Source: Sipunculus nudus (taxonomy: Eukaryota > Annelida > Sipuncula > Golfingiida > Sipunculidae). From it: 64,000 bases of DNA. Each line of letters starts with the position of its first letter. The stretch's first letter is position 1. Shown here in pieces: positions 23,341 through 35,006 of the stretch. The stretch lies in contig CM049306.1 of the NCBI GenBank assembly GCA_026874595.1, positions 90,621,142 through 90,685,141 of the forward strand, given 5' to 3'. Position numbers and translations under genes: made by a program. The notes beneath the pieces are model-generated. The model saw nothing but the letters and a program-made list of their open reading frames with translations. It was not told the DNA's origin and made no database searches.

Positions 23341-23789
23341 GGGCAAAATCCCGTAAAAATAAAACAAACTTGTCATGGAAGAGCGCACCGCCGACACGTG
23401 TGCCGAATTCTGAAGACCAATTCAGAACGGAAGCAGATACACCTTTGTCTGGAAAAATATAAAATTTATTTGTTTAATATATAGATTTTGTGTCCATGAA
23501 ATATCACATCACCCCTTCAAATAATGATTAAATGTAATTTGCATGAAGCTATTATTTACCATATAAAAACGTGAAAATTCTCATATCTAACTTTAATGTT
23601 CCCTTGTTGCGAGTCTCCATAGTAACAAGTATATCCTTGGCTCTGAGTCGGCTATTCGTGTCGAACGTCTTCGTGCTGTGCGTTACACGTCACATCTCGG
23701 GCAACCAGGGGGCGCTGGCGTTTCTTACCACACCTATCTACCTTGTCCCAAAGACCACTGGAATTAACACTGTGGTTAACTTAATATAT
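23341..23789. other. Non-coding stretch
   Basis: Nothing supported in this stretch. Confidence 0.35.
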
Positions 23790-23880
23790 GCGAGGCTAAT
23801 ATTTCACGATTTCTTCATTTTTTCATATTCGTGATTATTTCCCATTCGCAAATATCGCGAAATTAAAACCCTCGCGAACA
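23790..23880. repeat. TTCGCGA palindromic repeat, copy 1
   Basis: It contains gcgaggctaatatttcacga and, facing it, atcgcgaaattaaaaccctcgcgaa. These are inverted variants of one motif flanking an AT-rich centre. Related copies lie at 28,970-29,040 and 29,313-29,405. Confidence 0.65.
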
Positions 23881-26144
23881 AAAAGGTGTCCTTTATAGGG
23901 ATGAGCTCTTTCTGACAGACACAACACTTTGACTCATGTTTAAACTGCTATTTCTGAAGAAGAAAAAAAAAAAAAAAACCCCCAATCATAACGGAAGTAC
24001 GAATCATGCAATTTTGATCTGTAAACACAATCTCACAGACCCTTCATATAAACTAACGTCAGGATATACCAGCGCATTTTTAGTCTCAGACATCAGACCA
24101 ACTCAAAGAAACCCTTGAGATAAATCTAAATATCAGGCGAGGCATAAAGTTTACTATATTATGATTTAATGAAATTACGAAACAGTTCTTTCCAATAATT
24201 TTCTACAGCCATATATTATATTTAATGTCAGATAACGGACCGAATTTCATGGTAATTTTCAATTAGAATGTTTCCTTGAGAATCTAGAAACAATGATATG
24301 ATGAAGCTGTTCACCGGAAGGTCACTTTCAACTTCATTATTTTTTCTAAGTGTCTAAGCTGGAACCGACAACCTCATTAAATGGATCTATGAATTCATTG
24401 AGATAATTAATGGCAAAGAAGTACGAACAACCCGAGCAATCAATATTTACAAAGCCATGTTCTGGAGCGGGGCATTTTAAAGCTAAAAGCTCCTTTAACA
24501 GATAACAGACTAAGTAAACAACACCTAGGCGCCCGGCAAACCTGAAATCTCCGATTAACAGCAGTAAAAAGCGCGGCATATTGTTAAATATAGCGACGGA
24601 GAAATCTTATCTCCCCCACTGGGAATATAATCATTACGTCCCGCAGATTGCATTGTTAGGTAGCCCTGGATATTTATCATAATTAATTGGATTATATTAA
24701 TTAAATCCATAAATTTAACTGGTTTCTTAAACCAACGGACGACGAGATGGACTTTTTTTTTAATTTAAATAACAGAACTGCGGTTTCTAGAGACCGGAAA
24801 TTAAGATTGCTGGACGCCTGGTGTGTGAATACCAAGAGGACAATAGCTTTTCTAAGAAATGCCAGTCTACGTACGTAAATTACTGATTTTCACCATGGCA
24901 ACCGAGGAGAATGGAATTCTTTTGTGTTTTTTCGGGATAAATAAATGTCAGAGAAAATACAAAAATATCGCTTGCAATTTAAGCCACCGTGCATAAAACA
25001 AAATGTTTATAATAATCTACTGATAAAAATGGGAAAGTCGGTAAATAATAAAGTATGCCGGGTGCGCATAACTGGACTATTATCTGTCTTTATGATTGAG
25101 ACATGTTTCCTGCCATGGCAGAATGTTTGAAATTTATCAGGGATCCCAAACTAGCAGAAATGCAGCACTAGCCCAGGTGACTGGTAAAGCCAGACACATA
25201 ACTAATCCAAAAGTAGTCCTTTAAACTATACTGTCCCACCCAATTTAAAGTGTGAAACCTGTTAAATTCTTTAAACTCTATGTTTATTGCATTAAAAATT
25301 TCGAACACTGTTTCGTTATATTAAGTTACTGTATTTTGGTATAAATAAAAATATACAGACATGAAATTTTTGTCAATTATATTATAAAATGGTTGTGAGA
25401 CCACGCAGTCTTTCTTTACACTTTTGAATTCATGCATATATATCAGAGCATAAAAAGCCCATGTTTAATTTGCCCTGGTCGGCCTTTAATTAAGACCCCT
25501 GCTCTTATTTAAAGAACGCTTCCGTTATCATGTATTTATAGTTTCATATATGCCTTGGTTAAACGAGATTAAGCAAGATTAAGCAAGATGTGCCCTTTAA
25601 TTGGCCTACATTTACATATGTTTACATGTAATTAAATTATCTTTTCACGTTAATTTTGTGGTTCTTACGCAGTTCATGCTGTTGCGTGGATCGCGTAATT
25701 TGTCACTTACAACGACAATATGTACCTCATTTGATTATCAGCGCCACCGAGTGGCCATTCAGTGAACCGAACTGACTCTGTGGGACAGGGCGACGCACAG
25801 CATTTAGATTACATGTAAGTCACGCCAAATTTCAGGTCTGTTTACTATTTTATTTGAACCCGGGGCAGAGGATAGTCTAAAAAGGCGAGCGTTGTAACAA
25901 AATGCCTGAACAACTTGTGTGCTGGTTGGTGCAGTTAATATGAGTATATATAGGTTCACCAGAATCAGCCTACGAGCAAATAACACTTGTGATCCAACAT
26001 AACAGGCCCCGTGAATTACCAACTGAAGCAGAAAAATATAATAGTGTCGTTTGCCGCATTCATTATATACTTGAAAACACCTGTTAAAATTACATCATGA
26101 ATGTGTGCAGTATATACTCTACCCTGTCCATTTAGGCCTACGCG
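23881..26144. other. Non-coding stretch
   Basis: No exon was seen. The segment at 24,670-24,720 is dense in overlapping TAAT/ATTA words (homeodomain-type cores), including aattaattgg and attaattaaat. Confidence 0.35.
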
Positions 26145-26557
26145 TGTTGTGGTTCGACGAGGGGGGGTTTTGGACAGGTGATTACCAGATGCGAGGAAAA
26201 CTACTCCCAATGGTATAGTACCGTCTCGACCTGAGAAAAACCCCTGCAACTTTATGCCCACGTCACCCTAGTGTATAAATAAGGCTGCCTGAGAGAGGCT
26301 AAAGTCCACAGACCGTGAACATGGAATGTCAGAGAGAGCCTTAGTGATCATCTAATCGGTCCTCAAAGAGACAGCTATAGGGGCATTCAGTAGTTATAAT
26401 TATTCACGTCTCCTTAATACTCCTATGTTATTCATTAAACTTTCCCATTTTTTTTAGTTTCTTCGTCTTTGCAACACGACATAATGTATAGGACCGTCTT
26501 TACTATAAATGATGTGAAAATACAGGGAATCCCCAGCTCATCCAGTGCCTCGTAACA
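26145..26557 (+). mobile_element. Solo LTR of family 2, copy 2
   Basis: The 413-base segment runs from TGTTGTGGTTCG to CCTCGTAACA, with LTR-type TGTT...AACA ends. Its layout matches 11,979 onward, with gagaaaaaccc, then cacgtcaccc, then tgtataaata at a similar distance from the start. No coding body adjoins it, so it is a solo LTR or single remnant. A target duplication is not visible (acgcg against tactg). Confidence 0.6.
26274..26279 (+). promoter_or_regulatory. TATA box of LTR family 2, copy 2
   Basis: TATAAA within gtgtataaataagg, 129 bases from the LTR start, at the equivalent position to the box in copy 1. Confidence 0.5.
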
Positions 26558-28969
26558 TACTGAAATGTAAACTTAGGGAGTTCTCTCCATTCACTTGACA
26601 GGTCATTCGTATGAGCCAGAACAGAAGTCTTCAGTTGAGTCGGTTGTGTTTCTCGACAGAATAACGTTTACTTTTAAAACATTTCCCTAACAAATATCAT
26701 TCATAGGCGGCGAAACCGGGGGGGGGGGGGGGGGCAATAAAATGATGGTTATAACAATAATATATATACTAGTGTTCTATGGTGTACAGTCAGTATTTTC
26801 TCCTGTACTACAAGAACTAGTGTTATTATACCTTCCAAATTTCGATCACCCCATCAAATTATATTCACCCCTAAAGTGTAAGCTAGTCCAGGGAATGCTG
26901 AAAAAAATCCCGCTCTGAATTACACGTTTCCTCCTTCGCTCGGGCAGCGTATATAGGTCTACTATTACCCCCCCCCCCCCCCCCCCGGCCCACGTATGAA
27001 TATTTGGTCGCCTTTGTTTCGCCGCCTTTGTCATTACTAATGGCATTGCATGTAAATTCTTGTAGGAACGCAGAATAATATAGTATAGGTTCGTTGTTAT
27101 GGAAATTTAAGTCTGGTAGATAATATTTGTCAAATGTTGACGTTACATGTAATTGAAGGTTACCTTCCTCCAGCGTCCTGCAAATATAATGCACGACTCA
27201 TTATTGATTTTTGCTCTTATTTTGTAAAAAATCACCATTAAAAAACATACGAGTGCTTCACGACTGGGATCTAGCTACTTATTTTAAAACCACAAGGGAA
27301 CTGTTCGTTTATTCATTATGCTTTCACTATAGCAACCTCTGAATTATTTATCACTTCGAATACCCGAGAGGATATTTCAAATATGCTCCGGCCTATAAAC
27401 ATGGCGTGACTAATGCTTTTCTATAAAGTTTTACCTCGTTATTCTTGGTGGGATTCTATCAGCCACGGTACTCATCCTCCACACGGCAGATTCGGTACAT
27501 TCACGTTGGTATTTTTCTGCGTGTTTTTTTTCCCACTTTTACTCTCTACGCTGAGCAACTATAACCTTTGATATTGAAAATGATCGATGGAGATCGTGGT
27601 GTATAGAGCAAATTGTGGGGGGAAAAAACTCGCACTTTTCAAGTTTGTCTCGGATATCTGATACATAGTCTTAATTATTTCCCATATCACGGCCCGAAAA
27701 GCGTAAGTAGCGCCACCTTGTGTGTGGAAAAGGAACTAACATCTTGTCTTTCATGTTGAGCGCCTGTGGTCTTTAAACACCTCGGTCCTCTACGATTGAA
27801 AACCGTCAGTCAAGGACTGCGAGTCCCTATCATGTACTACAATGTATCCAGAACTTCTCAAGCTACGATTTCCTATTGTTGTGTTGTATAACAGCAGAGA
27901 TACTGCCGATAGGGATCAACCACACCACACCGACTTACACTACTATCATATTTTAGTTCCAATCGTGTCCGGTACAAGGGAAAACACAGCTTTACACTTA
28001 AACCCGAATTTCCTTTACTTTTAATTCAGCTTTACAATGGGCCTGATTTAATTTAAAAACAAGATAAGTTACTCAAGGTAACAAGCTTCAATACAAACCC
28101 AGAGAATCCAAAGCTCACATTAATTTATTTACCCCGACGAAACAATATCCTCTCAAAGGCACAGTTTGTGTGTTAACATTAAGTTGAACAGACTGGTTTA
28201 TCGTCTGGTTATCGTTTAATAATAACAGTTAAATCTAAGAGTTTCAGCTGGTTGTTTTATATGAAATGCAAGGTATTGATTTTGCAATAAGTGACCTTTC
28301 TACCTCAACATATATGTCACCTACCACCTTAGGTTACATGTTTTTCCTGTCTGTCAACATTGCTGTGTTTACAAACATGTTGTTGATAAACATGTTCATA
28401 CACCCTTCACAGAGGCGTTATCAGAATTTGTCATGACCAGAATTACCCTTAGATCATTAATATTAACATAGAGGAAGCAAGAAATTACATAAATTCTTTT
28501 TGATTTGGCATCTTTAACTCGAACCCGCCACTCCTACTGTAATAGCTCAAAAGATCAAGTCTGTTTTGAAGATGTTTAGATTGGGCGTGCCTTGAATATT
28601 TAAGCGATATTAATCTGCACACAAGGAAGGAGTTTCCAAGCTAAGAAAGTCAAAAATATTTTTGCAAGTCCAATGCGAGACACATAGTTGTAGGCATAAA
28701 CAGTTGCTGCCATCTGGCAGGACGTATGGTACTATTACTGAAAGTGTCGCTCAGAAGCATACCATATTTTGATTGTTATGCTTGGGGGGGGGGGGGGGGG
28801 GGGGGGGGGGGTTCGTTTGGCCGAATCCAAAAATTTTGTGAAATTTGTGACAAATAGTGCGCTCTAGGATTCTCCAGTTCATATTCGGAAATATGCTTGA
28901 CCTTAAGTCGTACTTAAATGTTATTACTGAGCCTTCTCTAGGTAATAGGATACTTTGGTTTTCTTTTTG
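26558..28969. other. Non-coding stretch with poly-G/C runs
   Basis: It contains G17 at 26,718-26,734, C19 at 26,968-26,986 and G28 at 28,784-28,811 (the longest in the window). No exon is supported. Confidence 0.45.
28784..28811. repeat. (G)28 homopolymer
   Basis: Longest uninterrupted G run seen. It is G-quadruplex-capable and likely to be length-variable. Confidence 0.95.
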
Positions 28970-29040
28970 TTCGCGAGGGTTTTATATTCGCGATATTCGC
29001 GAATTGGATATAATCGCGAATATGAAACCCTCGGGAATAA
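28970..29040. repeat. TTCGCGA palindrome, copy 2 (best preserved)
   Basis: The left arm reads ttcgcgagggttttatattc and continues gcgata. The right arm reads ataatcgcgaatatgaaacc and continues ctcg. The arms are inverse of each other apart from a couple of mismatches, around an internal gaattgg centre. This is a compact hairpin-forming repeat, likely a MITE remnant. Confidence 0.8.
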
Positions 29041-29312
29041 ACTGCCCTTTTATCGAGGTTGCACAATAGGGTATGATGCATCTGCACATATGGATAAGTT
29101 ATCACACCTCCGAAAGCATGGTTTATTAATGAACAACATAATCTGTGGATGGTATATCGGAATCTTCTCATGCAAACACGCAATATATTGTCAAAAAATT
29201 GACTGTAATACAGGTCATAATATAATTACTATAACGCTTATTGAGTGACGTATTGTGGGATTTATTTTAATTTTATAATAAATATAAATATTGTTGTACT
29301 TCGATTTCATAG

Positions 29313-29405
29313 ATTCTGGTGAATCGCGAAAATGAAACCCTCGCAAAACATTCAGAATTAAGATAACGCGAAATTCCAGCCTCGCGAATATGAAGCCAAC
29401 TACAG
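29313..29405. repeat. TTCGCGA repeat, copy 3 (degenerate)
   Basis: tcgcgaaaatgaaaccctcg and a second block cgcgaaattccagcctcgcg with gaatatgaagcc repeat the copy 2 arm in direct orientation. Confidence 0.6.
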
Positions 29406-29454
29406 TATTCCTCTCCGGGTGCAGAGTTGTGCAGTTGCGTAAATTTATTTTTTT

Positions 29455-29456
<2 letters not shown>

Positions 29457-29522
<66 letters not shown>
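29457..29522. repeat. (TA)n microsatellite
   Basis: About 33 TA units; open Tyr-Ile frames here are artefacts. Confidence 0.95.
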
Positions 29523-29524
<2 letters not shown>

Positions 29525-30480
29525 TTTTGTCTCACACTTTAGATATGTTACAATAAAGTTATAAGTTTTAAAGGTATTTTTGTTTCCAATGTCGGTTAAT
29601 TCTATAGCAGGGTTAAATTCGAGCCCATTTCATATTTCTAATTATTAACACCTTTTAAAAAACTGAAGCCAGTTTATAATTATGATTATTAATATATTTC
29701 ATTTCAAATATAAATATTCCCTGATTGGCGGGGTTGATAACATTGACCATCTCCCCTTGCTAAAATGTCGGGGAGATATAACCCCCCCCCCCCCCCAACC
29801 TGAAGGGACCCCAAAATAGTGGTACAGGTATGCGACAGACATTTAGGGTCCTACTTACACTGTGTTAATTTGTCATTTATTGGCGATACAAACAAACAAG
29901 CGTAAGATCAAGGAAATTACCAAGAAACGACATGCATTAGATATAGCCGGGGCCCATTAACATAAATACTCGGCGTGCCCATTTAATCTTTTCAAAATCG
30001 GATTGTGCTACAAGCAGATAATCTAGGTGTATGTATATATACACCCATTCATGTGATAGCTCGTGGATCTGTCTTGACAGTCTCCCATGATGTTCTCATG
30101 TGTAACCAAAAGTACAGCTGTACCATATTAAATTAACCTGCGCCATGCGATCATTTTTTTGGTAGTCAGATTACTAGGTCAAGGTGAGCTGGCTATAAGT
30201 AATTTTGATACTGTGATCTGTTTTCCTTGCTAGAGTGTTGAGTGGTTCATAAAAGACGGGCTTATAGTTAACATGCAAACTGTAAATAAAGTCACGGGTG
30301 TGTCCCTTCTTCCCTCTGTCCTCCGCCTCGTCTGCCTGCACAGCAGTCGCTCTATCATGGATGCCCGGTGCCATAATTTTTTTCCTTCTGACACAAATCC
30401 TCCCCGATCGTTTGTATGTTGATTCACAACAAAGCTCTCACAGTCCTAAACGGAAGCCCTTCAAATTATCAGAGCATATT
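29523..30480. other. Non-coding stretch
   Basis: It includes C15 at 29,782-29,796. No exon is supported. Confidence 0.4.
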
Positions 30481-30630
30481 CGGGAATGGGCCAATGAAGA
30501 AACAATTAGATTTTGGTGTGGATCCAGCACTTGATCGGATTCAGGGCTGTCATCAATTATATTTCACAAAGGTACAGACACTTAGGCACGAATGAACCTG
30601 GAAATATTGGCCGAATAGGTGAAGGCAAAC
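30481..30630 (+). repeat. Dispersed repeat family F, copy 1
   Basis: cgggaatgggccaatgaaga, then caattagattttggtgtgga and tccagcact. The same series occurs at 63,683-63,780 (+) and, inverted, at 56,312-56,435. Confidence 0.7.
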
Positions 30631-33600
30631 ACGGGTGTGGGAAACAATCCCACAATAGGACCCCCCCCCCCCATCTCCCATCCCCCATTGCGGAGGCTTG
30701 CATTCATTTGAATGCAGATTTCTAGTTCCTTTTTAATTCCTAGTTGTTTTGCCTCGTTTTGTGTCTGTATCTGTGTGACTCTACAAACTAAAGAAGGCCG
30801 GTTGCATGGATTACATGAAAAGTTGGTTAACATAAGACGTAGCTAGATTTTTAATTAAGCAGTGTTCTGTACAGCTTTTAATGAAGCACTTGATCTGATT
30901 TCGACGGGTCGTAACCACAGCCAGTCACTAAACAGATTTGTTTCCACCTATCCGTAAGTGGAGATATTTGTTTTCCTCGTCCTTCTTCTTCTTTTTCTTA
31001 TTTTTCTGCCACTGTTTTTATCCAACTTCATTGATTCCTACCATGATATACCTTACATTGATTTTCAGATTTTTAATGTCGCTTTACTACTAACCTTTAA
31101 GAGGTACAGATAAAAGTGGGCTTATCAAATCTGCTTCTCGACATTTCTGTGGCGAAATGTTAGAATTCATTGATGAAAGATATGAGATGGGCGACTCAGC
31201 ACTTTTCAGGTAGTTTCCAGAGAAACCGCCGAGAAAGGTGAAACTTTAACAGAAATTCGTCATTGAAAGATAGGAGTGCGGTGGTAAGTTGAGTCGCGAA
31301 ATCTTAAATAATATTTTTTAAATATGCAAACTACCAAACCGTGACGTCACCTTTTTCACCTCATTCGTCATAAGTCAAGAAGGAGCAATTAAATTTCAAT
31401 TGTTCTTTAACAGAACTACAGTTATTAATAAGAAATTACATCATACAAACAACTTGGTCATAACTGACCTTATATCATTAACTACTGAATAAATCAATTG
31501 ACAGCCAGTAAACAAGAGTACTTCGCTTTATCTTTATTTTCTTTAGCGTCAGCATGGTCCGCGATACGTCACTTCTATCCATTTCTGGCATCCCCTCCTA
31601 AACTGATGAACCCAGAATTTTAGAACTCTAACGACGTATAGAAGGCAGTACCAAGTTTGATTATGCAGTCTTTATTACTTTTTGAACAATATGCAAATTT
31701 AATAAAAAAAAGTGACACCAGCATTTTTAAACTTAGGAACAACCACATTTCATTTCTGTTTCACAGAAATACAGTTTTCCCTAACAAATAGTAATAAACG
31801 AAAAGTTTGATCAGTGGGAATACCAAGCAGTTTAGTATACTTGGCTATCATTAATTGAACTTTGAACTTTACAAATACAGGCCAGTTTTGTGTACACATC
31901 AGTCAAGAAGTTATAAGATCGTTCCGCCAGTGTGTGTTTATTATTATTTTAAAATTTCATGAGCTATTTCAATTTGTTAAGATGCCTTTTAGCCACAAAC
32001 CTCTAAACTTACGAATGTTTCTGCTGTCTTTTTGTGTAAATATTCCTTACTAGAATATTGCTTGTATAATTGGTGATATAAATTGGTGATATAAATAAAT
32101 TGGTCTTTGTACTTGGGGGGGGGGGGGCGGGTGGGTAATAATTCAGCTTGCATATGTTAAACTTACAGTAAGAATAATTTGAAGTAGAAACTTTATTCGA
32201 CATGGCAATTGGGGCTTTTCTGTACCAGGTGAACATTCCAATATTATACGAATATTCACTTATAGTTCATTCCTTAAATAGGTTTCCCCTTTAAAAAAAT
32301 AACAACTAATGTCTATTACTCTTCCTATTTAAAGAAAGAAAGAATTTGATAATCTATCCTGCACCATTTAAAGAGAAAGTAACATCCATTATGACAAAAG
32401 TTCGCGTGCATCAAGAAAATATATTATGAGCAAAATCTTGTCATACTAGATAACATAGAGGTAGTGGGTTTCCTGTGATTACGCTTACGTAATCCGTATA
32501 GGAATCGTGTCATTTCCTGTACGCAGCAGGACCTTCTGTGAAGAGACAACTAATCGTTCTATGGAAGCCGAAGTCTAGCACTCCCATGGCGTCCATATAA
32601 TCAAATAAGTATGGAGGCAGATGGTCAGCGCCATGCCTTTTTGGGAACGCTCTTACAAGCTATTCGCCTGTGGATGTGTGTAAAATACACACAGCTGAAC
32701 AATTTCAGTCATGCTAATATCGACATTTCAAGTTAATTTTAAATTACGTTTGTGTTTTCAATTCTTAATACGACTTAAAGTCCATATAAATGCGGCTTGC
32801 ATAACACCAGATGTTTGGCTGTAACAATGTCATCATAAGCCGGTTTACAACTTGCATGTCATTTAGTGTTTTCATGCTAGAGACAGTTTAAAAAACAGTA
32901 AAACCACGTAAAATGTATAATAACTTTCAGACAGCGACAAAGTATAAAGAAACAAAAGAGTCCTTCAGTTCGAGGGCAGACATGAAGACGAAATTTAAAT
33001 ATATACTACTTACTGACGATCAGGACAGTTCGAATATTATCACATCAAATATAATGAATATTAAAAACAACGAAAAAAGTTAATCCCTTTTAGTCAAGGG
33101 AATACATAATGCATGTACATGAAAAATAAGTAACAGAGTCCTTAAAGTAGTGAGGACATGTGTAGATAACAAATTAAGTACTTCAGGTGTTGTCCTTGAG
33201 AAATGATAGTACTTACGGACGCTGTATGTATAGACCTCCTCGGTATATGTTTACACGAAAAAGCCATCGGGAGGCGTTATACCTCAGCATGTTAAGTGAC
33301 ATTGACATGGATGACCTTTGCTCTTTCCAAACAAACACCATTACACAGAGAGTTCTACGTAACAATTAATACAATGGTATTGAAGCATTATCAGAGGATC
33401 AAAAAGAGCACCATGTCTTATAAAGTTTTTTATGTTATGAAATAATTGTGATGACATGGTAGTATTGTGTGTAATTAACTATTACTTAAGAAAAAAAGTT
33501 GCTCGTTACAGTGTGTATGTATGACTGACAATAAACCAACAACATTATATATATATGTGTGTGTGTGTATGTGTGTTTGTGTGGTGTAGCCTTCACAGTA

Positions 33601-33949
33601 CTTATATGTTTTTGTTAAACCCAAATTTAATAATGTGAATCATACTTTAAATATGGTGAGCCCACATTTGTTTTCATGGTAATATGAATAATACTATTTT
33701 TTATAAAAAGCGTAAATTTCACCGAAATGCTCTCAATTGGTTTACAAAAAATTGATAAATTAAGATTATATAAAATTTCTACGTATACGTATACCATTAA
33801 AAACGTGCTTTGGCTTAACTGTCACTGATATCGCTGTATTCAGTTCAAAATAAGAAAACAATAACCATTAGTTTCACAGTTTTTCAGTATATTACCCACA
33901 TTTGATTGAACAATATTACCCTCAAGCTGTAATTGATCAAATATGATCT
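30631..33949. other. Non-coding stretch
   Basis: It contains C12 (30,661-30,672) and G13 (32,115-32,127). No exon or recognised element; the composition is uniform AT-rich. Confidence 0.4.
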
Positions 33950-34196
33950 CAGGGGCGGACACAGGATCATAGAAAATGGGGGGGGGGGGGGGCGGGGGGG
34001 GCCTTATTTATTCCGGCATAGGTCGACAACTGTGCCGGCAGTGCTAGCAGACTTTGTATACATAACACTCGTGCACGAAGGGAAGAAAACTGCTTTTCGG
34101 TATTTTATGAGATTATTGTATTTCTCAGAATTCATGATTGAAAATGATGGGTCCCCCCCCCCCCCCCCCCCGCGCCCCGACTGCCCCCCCCCCCAA
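33950..34196. mobile_element. Poly-G/C-bearing element with CAGGGGCGGA end
   Basis: It starts caggggcggacacagg, then aaaat and a G15-C-G8 tract (33,978-34,001). It ends with a facing C19 run (34,153-34,171) and a second C11 run (34,184-34,194), preceded by aaaatgatgggt. The CAGGGGCGGA end matches the start of the next element at 34,423. The G and C tracts could pair across ~150 bases. The right terminus is not certain. Confidence 0.5.
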
Positions 34197-34654
34197 TATT
34201 ATATTTCTTAGATGTATTGGGGATTTACATTTAATAACCACGAGACCACTAAGGTCGCATATGATTCACACCAAAAAACACTTTCCGGTGCCATTTTGTA
34301 ACCCATACTTGCGTCGTGTAAGTAAACAGGGATTTTAAGGTTACTTTACACATAACACGTCAGGCCCCATCGCAGGAAATAGTGTTTTGTTATTATATTT
34401 ACATTCTTGTCTACACATAATGCAGGGGCGGATCTAGGAGGGTGTAGTGGGCTTATCCCTTCCCCACTCATGGAGAATGTTTTTTTTTTGCAGCGTGATC
34501 TAATTTTTATGCTTTTTTTGTGGAGGTAACCGCCTTCATGTTTTTATGCTTTCTTGTCTAATTATTAATCTAAGCATGTTCATGAGTTCCATTTCTGTTC
34601 GGGACTACGTTACAGGGCGGTACCACTCGCTTCCTATCATATTATTTTTGTATC

Positions 34655-34927
34655 CCGGTGTCACCCAGGCCCGGTTCCTACCGCACCTTGCGGGTCTTGG
34701 GTGTGTAATCAACCCGATTGCTGGGTCAGAACACCGAGGAACCCCCCAAAGATGCACTCGTTTGTGACTGATACACGGCTGTGGGGCACAGCCTTCCCAT
34801 TTAAGACTGCAGAGAGCTCAACCTGGGCGAGGACCGACCGCGAAAATCTCACCGCCTCGGTTGAGATTTGAACTCACGACCTCCCGGCTTTGAGTCCTTT
34901 GCTCTAATCCTGTGCCACAGAAGCCGA
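34655..34927 (-). repeat. tRNA-derived SINE family B, copy 1 (minus)
   Basis: On the minus strand the head reads cttctgtggcacaggattag, then agcaaaggactcaaagcc, with B box GTTCAAATCTC (34,863-34,873). The body shares with 59,636-59,900 the series cacaaacgagtgc, ggggttcct, ccagcaat and a closing cctgggtgacaccg. Confidence 0.85.
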
Positions 34928-34947
34928 TTTAAATTTTAAGGTTAACA

Positions 34948-34967
34948 CCCCCCCCCCCCCCCCCCCC
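34948..34967. repeat. (C)20 homopolymer
   Basis: Twenty-base C run near the right terminus of the element ending at 35,006. Confidence 0.95.
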
Positions 34968-35006
34968 AACTTCCTGGAGCTGTTGAATACTGGATCCATC
35001 CCCGCC

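Larger units (their letters stand above)
34423..35006. mobile_element. TIR element CAGGGGCGGATC...GATCCATCCCCGCC with nested SINE
   Basis: The left end caggggcggatctag and the right end ctggatccatccccgcc are imperfect inverted repeats. CAGGGGCGGATC-type ends resemble hAT-family termini by memory. A C20 run (34,948-34,967) lies near the right end, as in the previous element. A minus-strand tRNA-derived SINE fills about half the interior. No flanking 8-bp duplication was seen. Confidence 0.5.

Noticed and set aside
24346-24579. Minus-strand 77-codon frame with LLLIGDF, reminiscent of a LINE endonuclease
   Set aside because: Only the short GDF word matches; no N-A-R-T or catalytic His/Asp motifs follow.
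26846-27194. Gly-rich frames over the C19 run and similar Gly/Pro-rich frames at 34.1 and 40.6 kb
   Set aside because: Products of poly-G/C homopolymers.
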